Below the pieces are notes generated by a model. It worked only from the letters and a program-made list of their open reading frames with translations. It did not search any database and was not told where the DNA came from. The translations under genes were made by a program, and so were the position numbers. 64,000 nucleotides of DNA from an uncultured bacterium (GTDB lineage: Bacteria > DRYD01), in assembly GCA_937139605.1 (NCBI GenBank), contig CAKZQG010000028.1:1-64000 (forward strand), in the 5' to 3' direction. Below are positions 57,790 through 64,000 of the stretch, piece after piece (position 1 is the first letter of the stretch; each line of letters begins with the position of its first letter).

Positions 57790-57879
57790 CGGAGGAGGCG
57801 GGATTCGAACCCGCGGTATCCCTTTTGGGGATACACTCGATTTCCAGTCGAGCGCCTTCGACCGCTCGGCCACCCCTCC
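57790..57879 (-). tRNA. tRNA-Ser (anticodon GGA)
   Basis: On the minus strand the gene starts GGAGGGGTGGCCGAGC. The anticodon stem is CTCGA/TCGAG with loop CTGGAAA (anticodon GGA, 57843-57845). A long variable arm TATCCC-CAAAA-GGGATA and the T arm GCGGGTTCGAATCCCGC follow; the acceptor stem closes with one G-U. CCA is not encoded. Reads UCC/UCU codons. Its 3' end faces the defence operon. Confidence 0.97.
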
Positions 57880-58037
57880 AATACTATATTATAAATTTAT
57901 TCAAAATAACTTAAACTCCTCTTTAATACCTATAAAAAATAATATAAAACTAATTAAAGAAAACTAATTAAAGAAAATTAATTTAAAGAAAATTAATGAA
58001 CAAATAAATTTAATGATAAAATTAACATAGATAATAA

Positions 58038-59792
58038 TTAGATAACTCTTTTAATTTCATCTAAAGTAGTTATCCCCGAAAGGATTTTAAAGATAGCATC
58101 ATCTATTAAAAATAACTGCTTATTTTGTTCCCTTAGTATTTTTTTAATTTTATAAGAAGGCAAATTATTTTCAAATAATTCTCTTACTTGATTATCAAAG
58201 ATCAATACTTCAGATATAGAAGTTCTTCCTAAATATCCGCTCCAACTACAAACAGGACAACCTACAGCTTCATAAACTTCTAAAAAATCTCTATCAGTAT
58301 AAGATTTTAAATATACATCATTAATAAAATCATAATCTTCATTTATAACAGATACTATATTTAATAAATCCCCTTTATGGATTTTTGTTTTCTTTTTACA
58401 ACTACTACATAAAACTCTAACTAATCTTTGATTAATTATACCAACTAAAGAAGAAAATAAGAACTCATTTTTAACAGTAGTCCCTAATACCATTTCTTTT
58501 ATTCTAAGGATAGTAGAGATGGAGTCGTTAGCGTGAATAGTAGCTAATACTAAATGCCCTGTTAAAGAAGCTTGGATAGCAGTATGTAGGGTTTCATTAT
58601 CCCGTATCTCTCCTATTAATATTACATCAGGATCTTGTCTTAAAATATATTTTAATCCTTCATAAAATGTTAATCCTATTTTTTCATTAACTTGTACTTG
58701 AGTTATCCCAGGGATCTCATATTCTATGGGATCTTCTATAGTTACAACATTCTTAGATTCTAAATCCAATTCTTTTAGCATAGAGAATAAAGTAGTAGTT
58801 TTACCGCCACCAGTTGGACCACTAACTAATATAAACCCATATGGATTAGATATTATCTTATAGACTTTTTCCAAATTAATATTATTAAACCCTAATTTAT
58901 CTAAAGACAAAATAGTAGATCTTTTATCTAAGATTCTTATAACGACTTTTTCACCGTATCTTGAAGGTAAAACAGATACTCTTAAATCGAAATCCCCATT
59001 TTTAGTTTTTATAATAACATGGCCATCTTGTGGTAATCTATGCTCAGTTATATTTAACGAAGCCAATAATTTTATTCTGCTAACTACTTCACTAAAGCTT
59101 TCATAACCAAACTCTAATCCTTTTTGTAAAACCCCATCTATCCTGTACCTAACTCTAATATTAAAAGGAAGAGGTTCAATGTGGATATCACTTGCTCTAT
59201 TAGTTATAGCTTGTTTAAAGATAGCTTCAACTAATTTAATAACCCCTTCTTTATCAGGTAAATCATCTAAACTAATATAATTAAATATATCTTCTGCAAA
59301 AGATTCTGCTTTAATGCTGATTTCTTTTAATGCTTGATTAATTATGAATTTATTTTCAAAATCTGATAAGACTTTATTAAATGCATCAAAAGCTATAACC
59401 CCTATTTCTATATTAATAATATTTAAAGTACTCCTAGCTATATTAATAGCTTCATTATCTAAGGGATCAACTAATCCAACTATAACTATTCCTGCTTCGT
59501 CTTTTTTTATAGGAATCAATTTGTACTCTTTTAATACATCTAAATTAAACATTAACAATAAATTTTCATCTATATCTTCTTTAAGCAAATCAATATACGG
59601 GATATTAAGGGATTCAGCTAACGCTTTAGCTAATTGCTCATAAGTAATATAACCTAACTCAACCAATATTTCCCCTACTCTCTTAGTAGGGTTTTCTTTT
59701 TGATATCTTAAAGCTTCATTTAATTGTTCATTAGTTATTAATCCATTTTCTATTAATACTTGTCCGATTAATTTCTTTTTAACGTTTAACAT
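58038..59792 (-). CDS. pilB: Type IV pilus / type II secretion assembly ATPase (PilB/GspE)
   Basis: Hexameric motor that extends pili or drives pseudopilus assembly. It has an N-terminal MshEN domain (GQVLIENGLITNEQLNEALR, VGEILVELGYITYEQLAKAL), then the ATPase core: RASDIHIEP, Walker A SGPTGGGKTTTL, the Asp box VVTIEDPIEY, Walker B ILIGEIRDNET and the His box TGHLVLATIHAND. Zinc-binding cysteines are CSSC and CPVC. It is 584 aa, normal. It follows rpoZ in the leftward operon and probably works with the PilMN/PilOP-like proteins at 5139-7275. Confidence 0.93.
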   Translation of the reverse strand: MLNVKKKLIGQVLIENGLITNEQLNEALRYQKENPTKRVGEILVELGYITYEQLAKALAESLNIPYIDLLKEDIDENLLLMFNLDVLKEYKLIPIKKDEAGIVIVGLVDPLDNEAINIARSTLNIINIEIGVIAFDAFNKVLSDFENKFIINQALKEISIKAESFAEDIFNYISLDDLPDKEGVIKLVEAIFKQAITNRASDIHIEPLPFNIRVRYRIDGVLQKGLEFGYESFSEVVSRIKLLASLNITEHRLPQDGHVIIKTKNGDFDLRVSVLPSRYGEKVVIRILDKRSTILSLDKLGFNNINLEKVYKIISNPYGFILVSGPTGGGKTTTLFSMLKELDLESKNVVTIEDPIEYEIPGITQVQVNEKIGLTFYEGLKYILRQDPDVILIGEIRDNETLHTAIQASLTGHLVLATIHANDSISTILRIKEMVLGTTVKNEFLFSSLVGIINQRLVRVLCSSCKKKTKIHKGDLLNIVSVINEDYDFINDVYLKSYTDRDFLEVYEAVGCPVCSWSGYLGRTSISEVLIFDNQVRELFENNLPSYKIKKILREQNKQLFLIDDAIFKILSGITTLDEIKRVI

Positions 59793-59807
59793 AATTCTTA
59801 TTAAGTA

Positions 59808-60077
59808 TTATAGATATTCTTCACTTAATATTTTAAGGATATCTTGTTTTTCGATTTTATTTAATTTTATTTTGAGCTTATTATGATAAATTTCTTCTAG
59901 AGCTCTATCATAAAATTTATCTAATTTATAATTAAAATGTAAGATATTACGTTTTTCTATCATATTTTTAGCGCGTTTAGCAGCAGCATTTATTAATACA
60001 AATCGAGAATTATAAGGTACTTTCTCTATTAACACATCTAATGGTGGATATAATATATTCTGTAATAAATTATCCAT
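59808..60077 (-). CDS. rpoZ: RNA polymerase omega subunit
   Basis: An 89-aa protein with VPYNSRFVLINAAAKRAKNM, the omega signature, and RALEEIYHNKLKI. It begins 21 bases after gmk, the classical gmk-rpoZ order. An A-G-G-G-G-G Shine-Dalgarno precedes the ATG. It helps assemble beta-prime and may take part in ppGpp binding. Confidence 0.9.
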   Translation of the reverse strand: MDNLLQNILYPPLDVLIEKVPYNSRFVLINAAAKRAKNMIEKRNILHFNYKLDKFYDRALEEIYHNKLKIKLNKIEKQDILKILSEEYL

Positions 60078-60098
60078 ATAAACTCTACCCCCTTATCC

Positions 60099-60755
60099 TT
60101 ATTCTTTTAAAATCCTTTTTGATATATATAACGTACTCACTTTAGAGCTAAGTTTTTGAGTTTCTATTATTATTTGTACTTGTTTTATACATTCTTCTAA
60201 GTCATCATTTATTACAATATAATCATAAGCATTTATATAATTTATTTCAGTTAAAGAAGTAGTTATTCTCTTTAAAATTTGTTCTTCAGTTTCAGTTTTT
60301 CTATTTTTTAATCTATTAAGCAATTCCAAGCCAGTAGGAGGAATTATATAAATTAAAGTAGTAAAATTAGGTAATTTACTTTTCACTTGGATTGCTCCTT
60401 TAACATCTATATCTAATATAACATCTATTTTATTTTCTATTTTTTCTAATACTTGGGTTTTAGAGGTACCATAGAATTCTTCATTAACTATAGCCCATTC
60501 TAAGAAATCATCATTTAGTATTTTTTCTTTGAATTCTTCTTTAGATATAAAAAAATAATCTTTGCCATGAATTTCGGTTGGTCTTTTTTGTCTGGTAGTA
60601 TATGAAATAGAAAAGTATATATTAGGATTATTTTGTAAGATTCTATTAATAATAGTCCCTTTACCTACCCCAGAAAACCCTGAAATTACAAAAATATGCC
60701 CTTTCTTTGATATATTAAACTCAAAAGTCTCAAAAAATTTTATAATATCAGACAT
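60099..60755 (-). CDS. gmk: Guanylate kinase
   Basis: Phosphorylates GMP to GDP. The P-loop is ISGFSGVGKGTI near residue 26; SISYTTRQKRPTEIHGKDYF and VILDIDVKGAIQVK are the conserved GMP-binding and catalytic stretches. At 218 aa it is normal. The N-terminus has about 15 residues before the first strand. First gene of gmk-rpoZ-pilB. Confidence 0.95.
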   Translation of the reverse strand: MSDIIKFFETFEFNISKKGHIFVISGFSGVGKGTIINRILQNNPNIYFSISYTTRQKRPTEIHGKDYFFISKEEFKEKILNDDFLEWAIVNEEFYGTSKTQVLEKIENKIDVILDIDVKGAIQVKSKLPNFTTLIYIIPPTGLELLNRLKNRKTETEEQILKRITTSLTEINYINAYDYIVINDDLEECIKQVQIIIETQKLSSKVSTLYISKRILKE

Positions 60756-60980
60756 ACTTCAGATTTATAAAATTTATTTCCTATTTTTAAAAATTTTATT
60801 TAATTTCAAAAAATTTTATTTAACTAAATATCTTGTTACCTTTAATTGCTTACATTTATTAGCTTTTATCCTCTAAAAAATCTTTCATTTTAAATATACT
60901 ACAAATTGTATTTATCAAGGATAGGTAAGTAATCTAATCTTTTATGGAAGTACTAATTTTTAGGATAATAAAAAAAGGGA

Positions 60981-61053
60981 CTCCAGCGGCAGGACTCGAA
61001 CCTGCGACCCGGTGCTTAACAGGCACCTGCTCTACCTCCTGAGCTACGCTGGA
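60981..61053 (-). tRNA. tRNA-Asn (anticodon GTT)
   Basis: On the minus strand it starts TCCAGCGTAGCTCAGGAGG. The anticodon loop CTGTTAA (anticodon GTT at 61018-61020) is framed by GTGCC/GGCAC-type pairing. The T arm is GCAGGTTCGAGTCCTGC and the acceptor stem TCCAGCG/CGCTGGA is perfect. 73 nt; CCA not encoded. A T-run follows its 3' end. Confidence 0.97.
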
Positions 61054-61145
61054 CCACTTATACACCCCTACTATTTATTCTATTCTACCTAAACCCCTTA
61101 TATCCTTCTTTATTTTTTTATTTTTTATTTTATAAAAAATTTTTA

Positions 61146-62600
61146 TTACCTATAAACAACAATAAACCTTAAACTATTGTTAAAATCATCTTGTTTTATA
61201 CTCCAAGGACCAGCAACTGTATCTACAAAATCATTAAATAACAAATTAACACTATTAACTAATATATTCCCATTAAATCCTGCATTCTTATATAAATAAT
61301 AAGCAGAATATCTACTCATTGTAGAAGCAGCTCCCATACTTTGTAAAGTCCCATTATTCCATCCATTAAACCTATAAATCCCATTGTTAAAAGTAGCACT
61401 ATTTAAATTAAGATCTATAAAATCATAAGTAGGGTTATTATCATTTGTATCTAATAATACTGCTATATTAAATTTATCTACTGTAGTTAAGAAATCTTCA
61501 CTTCCATTTATATTTTCTATTAAATTAATACCATCTAAATTAGAAGTAACCATATTGCTCCAAGCATTAGTAAATCTCTGATCTAATTGCTTTATAAATA
61601 AAAATGATTTCCCATAATTTGCAAAACTGGGATCAGAAGTTATTAAAGGAGTAGTTTCAGGATTATTAAAGAAAGATATGATAGAATCAATTCTAACTTG
61701 TCCAGAGTATCCACATAAATCCTCTCCATAAGTAGCTAATCCTTCTGCTATCCAACGCTCATGATTCCCTATAGTTGTTTTATTATATTCTAATAAATGA
61801 ACAAATTCATGTGCTAAAGTTACATTAAACTCATTATAAGAACCATAATTTAAACTAAAAGTAAAAGGATGAACATTAACCCTTTGAGGATCTTGAAATC
61901 CCGCAAAATATCCTATTGTTGTAGGCTCACCAGTAGTTGTATCAATTTTTTCAGTTATTAAAATATCTACATAAAAATTTAATGCTCCTATATTAGCAGT
62001 TAAGGTATTATAATTGTTATTAAAATGAGATATAATCCCAGCACTATTATTATTATATAAATCTTCTTCGTTATAATTACCAGTATTAGCAGTATCTACC
62101 CAAATAGCGTATTTAGGATTATCATTAACATGAACACATTTAGCATTAATAAAAGTTTCAACAGGCAGCGTAGCGGCGAAATTATAAACTGGAAAATTTT
62201 GAAAATCACCAACATTAGGGGGAGTAATAGAGTAATATATATTTTGATTAGCTTGGTTTTTAGTGCTTGGGATAAATCCACATTTATATTCCCTATAGCT
62301 ATTATTAATATTTCGATTAAATTCATTAGTATTAGCTAAAACATTAGGATTAACTGTTTGAAAATTAAAATTAACAGTATTAGTATTTATAGAATTAGCT
62401 TTAGTTTGAACAATAAGATAACCTTGATTGTTAAAGGATATATTAGGAGATCCACTACCTCCACCACCACTACCTCCACTTCCACCGCCTCCAATAGGGA
62501 TTATCCCACCACCTCCCCCACCTCCACATGAAATAACAATAATAAACATAACTAAACTAAATATTATTATTAATAAATTCAATTTAAAAATCCTATTCAT
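61146..62600 (-). CDS. Lipoprotein with M30-like zinc metallopeptidase domain
   Basis: The signal ends in VISC (lipobox, near residue 25) followed by seven glycines and a GGGGSGGSGGGG linker. The peptidase motif is LAHEFVHLLEYN with a downstream RWIAEGLATYGEDLCG, which gives H-E-x2-H plus a distal Glu, as in the hyicolysin (M30) clan. The N-terminal third is Asn-rich and the C-terminal ~150 residues look like a beta domain. It is 484 aa. It is probably on the outer membrane, facing either side. It could act on other extracellular proteins; a link to the serpin at 13803-15086 is speculation. AAAGGAG precedes the ATG. Confidence 0.8.
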   Translation of the reverse strand: MNRIFKLNLLIIIFSLVMFIIVISCGGGGGGGIIPIGGGGSGGSGGGGSGSPNISFNNQGYLIVQTKANSINTNTVNFNFQTVNPNVLANTNEFNRNINNSYREYKCGFIPSTKNQANQNIYYSITPPNVGDFQNFPVYNFAATLPVETFINAKCVHVNDNPKYAIWVDTANTGNYNEEDLYNNNSAGIISHFNNNYNTLTANIGALNFYVDILITEKIDTTTGEPTTIGYFAGFQDPQRVNVHPFTFSLNYGSYNEFNVTLAHEFVHLLEYNKTTIGNHERWIAEGLATYGEDLCGYSGQVRIDSIISFFNNPETTPLITSDPSFANYGKSFLFIKQLDQRFTNAWSNMVTSNLDGINLIENINGSEDFLTTVDKFNIAVLLDTNDNNPTYDFIDLNLNSATFNNGIYRFNGWNNGTLQSMGAASTMSRYSAYYLYKNAGFNGNILVNSVNLLFNDFVDTVAGPWSIKQDDFNNSLRFIVVYR

Positions 62601-62659
62601 TTTTTTTCTCCTTTTAATTTTCTATTTTTCAATACAAAAGAATCTTAAAATATTTATAG

Positions 62660-63679
62660 TTATAATTTAATTTTACCGATAGTTACAAGTCCTTTGAGTT
62701 TAAAGAGGATATCTCTTTGGGATTTAATGATATCATCTTTAGTAGCACTGGAATTAACTAATTCTTTTTTAATTATTTTAGCTTGAGTTATTGGCATAAT
62801 AGATAGGATTTTTTCAACTACTTCATTATCAACTCCTTTAAGAGCGCTAATCCAATCGGAAGGGTTGGTTAATTTCATTAGTTGTTCCATATCTTGAGTT
62901 TTAAGGAAAGCGATATCAGAGAATTCGAATTTCCTATTAGATATAGTAATAGAAGCTAAAGTAGAGGAAGTTTTAGCAATGTTAGCAGTAGAAGCTTGGC
63001 TGACATTTGTAGTAGATACGTTAGTATTTGAATCCATTACAGGAAAATCTATATTAACTTCATCTAATTCTTCTTTTAAAAATTTTGCTACAACTTCCAG
63101 AACCTTTGGATTAGTATTTTTTATATTAACAAGATGTTTATTTATTTCAGCTTGTTGAGAGGTAGGGAAAACGGATAGTATTCTTTGACTAACAGCAGGA
63201 GGTAATTGGTATAATATGAAAGCGATAACGTTATTACTTTCATTTCTTAGAACCCAATAAACTTTTTTAGGATTAATAGCAGCTAAAAAATCTAAAGGTT
63301 TATTAGATTTAGTATAGCTAACATAATTAGGATAAGTATTAGTAGGAGCTTGAGTAAAACTTTGGGAAGATGGGTTTTTATTTAATAGCTTATCTAAGTT
63401 TTGAGAAATAGAAGGGGTTTCCTCTTTTGAGGTTTGTTCTTCAAAAGCTTTAACATTACCTATGGCACTTAAACTCTTTATATTATTTTTTTCTAAGAAT
63501 TCTTTAATAACTTGCTGTTTTAAAGAATCTGGGAGATTCCTAACTTTAGCTATTTCCAAGTTTATAGTTCTTATTTCTTCCTTAGGGAACTTTTCTAAAA
63601 TAGTACGAGAAACTTCTGGTGGCAAAGAAGCTAATAATATAGCAGTTTTTTGTTTAGGAGTTAGTTCACTTATATCCAT
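62660..63679 (-). CDS. fliG: FliG-like flagellar motor switch protein, divergent
   Basis: Three FliG domains are recognisable: N (LTPKQKTAILLASLPPEVSR), middle (NPKKVYWVLRNESNNVIAFI, then LYQLPPAVSQRILSVFP) and C (FSDIAFLKTQDMEQLMKLTN, WISALKGVDNEVVEKIL). They are joined by two Ser/Thr/Asn-rich linkers of about 45 and 35 residues. The usually conserved NMSxRAAxLLxDDL stretch reads IMPITQAKIIKKEL, so the charged residues that interact with the stator seem changed. It is 339 aa. AGGGGAG precedes the ATG. No other flagellar gene is in the window, though the window ends nearby. Confidence 0.75.
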   Translation of the reverse strand: MDISELTPKQKTAILLASLPPEVSRTILEKFPKEEIRTINLEIAKVRNLPDSLKQQVIKEFLEKNNIKSLSAIGNVKAFEEQTSKEETPSISQNLDKLLNKNPSSQSFTQAPTNTYPNYVSYTKSNKPLDFLAAINPKKVYWVLRNESNNVIAFILYQLPPAVSQRILSVFPTSQQAEINKHLVNIKNTNPKVLEVVAKFLKEELDEVNIDFPVMDSNTNVSTTNVSQASTANIAKTSSTLASITISNRKFEFSDIAFLKTQDMEQLMKLTNPSDWISALKGVDNEVVEKILSIMPITQAKIIKKELVNSSATKDDIIKSQRDILFKLKGLVTIGKIKL

Positions 63680-63765
63680 TTTTTATACTCCCCTATTTTA
63701 TTTTTATAAATTTAATCTTAATTTCCCTACTCATAATTTAAAAAAAATACTAAAAAATATATATC

Positions 63766-63990
63766 TTAAAAGATAGATATTAATTGATTTTTTATTTTAT
63801 ATAATTCTGTATCATTTAAGTAATTAGATATTTTATCATCTAAGAATTTATAGAATATATTTTTTTCTCTTAGAGAGTGGTGTTCCCATGTGTTTTTTAA
63901 ATAAAAATATCTATCTAAATTATCTATTAATAATTTATAATCAAAGTTAGTATTTAATGTTTCAATTAGTTTGTCTATATCATTTAACAT
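63766..63990 (-). CDS. Small helical protein of unknown function, may be incomplete
   Basis: About 74 residues, starting at the ATG at 63990; an in-frame TTG at 63999 touches the window edge, so the gene may extend upstream. It is helical and charged (DNLDRYFYLKNTWEHHSLRE). There is no signal, membrane segment or known motif. It lies 87 bases upstream of the fliG-like gene on the same strand and may be an operon partner. Confidence 0.5.
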   Translation of the reverse strand: MLNDIDKLIETLNTNFDYKLLIDNLDRYFYLKNTWEHHSLREKNIFYKFLDDKISNYLNDTELYKIKNQLISIF

Positions 63991-64000
63991 TTTTTTCAAC

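Noticed and set aside
48866-57790. Direct repeat of the tRNA-Ser 3' end at the far side of the island (attR)
   Set aside because: I looked for copies of the T-arm and acceptor sequence near 48900 and elsewhere and saw none, and no integrase gene is present.
57755-57967. A 70-codon open frame over tRNA-Ser
   Set aside because: It is antisense to a complete tRNA gene and has no protein features.

Overview
The window is very AT-rich DNA (by eye roughly three quarters A+T or more) from a diderm bacterium. Outer-membrane proteins (an LptD-like assembly protein, a TonB-dependent receptor), several lipoproteins, FtsZ, FtsH, a type IV pilus / type II secretion ATPase and a FliG-like protein support this. 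Nearly all the stop codons I read are TAA, a few are TAG and one is TGA. Every tryptophan I checked is TGG, so the code is the standard bacterial one. No phylum can be named from the sequence alone; the mix would fit an uncultured candidate phylum.

Layout. 1-1038 is the 3' part of an AAA-ATPase/PD-(D/E)XK gene whose full paralogue lies at 36889-38409. 1250-13703 is a long rightward block: dacB, an iron-sulphur AddB-like nuclease, a MEMO-family protein, two fused pilus-assembly proteins (PilM/PilN-like and PilO/PilP-like), rplS, a parvulin foldase, a PEGA/TPR protein, a slipin, acs, a NUDIX hydrolase and ruvC. 13803-19465 is accessory: a secreted serpin, a frameshifted GNAT gene, a class II photolyase, a DarTG toxin-antitoxin pair and a membrane protein. 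19492-27728 runs leftward: ftsZ, pdxS, a coiled-coil protein with 21-nt repeats, a glmL/mutL-type gene, a frameshifted Ser/Thr kinase with 13-residue repeats, and hutI. 27970-31802 carries a periplasmic binding protein, a TonB-dependent receptor and map. 31817-34741 has an unknown helical protein, a radical SAM/SPASM protein and rsmG. An unlinked 5S rRNA gene follows. 35324-41393 is a lipoprotein and beta-propeller region with one badly frameshifted gene and two copies of an upstream element holding an A/T homopolymer of very different length (9 and 21). 41540-48865 is housekeeping and envelope: thioesterase, lptD, a zinc-ribbon membrane protein, ftsH, hpt and an MTHFR-like protein.

48928-57879 looks like a defence island. 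A phospholipase-D/SNF2 helicase and an Eco57I-type adenine methyltransferase form a two-gene operon just downstream of the 3' end of tRNA-Ser(GGA). They are followed by a decayed XRE-ImmA/DUF4411 module (one in-frame stop, one frameshift). 58038-63990 returns to core genes: pilB, rpoZ and gmk, tRNA-Asn(GTT), an M30-like metallopeptidase lipoprotein, a divergent fliG and a partial or short unknown gene.

The main candidate for a poorly described system is the helicase/methyltransferase pair. A second theme is the number of single-nucleotide frameshifts: at least five can be reconstructed as one-base deletions, plus one shift of opposite sign and one nonsense codon. They mean either pseudogenes in an accessory gene pool or uncorrected assembly errors, and this should be settled before any of those genes is called dead.
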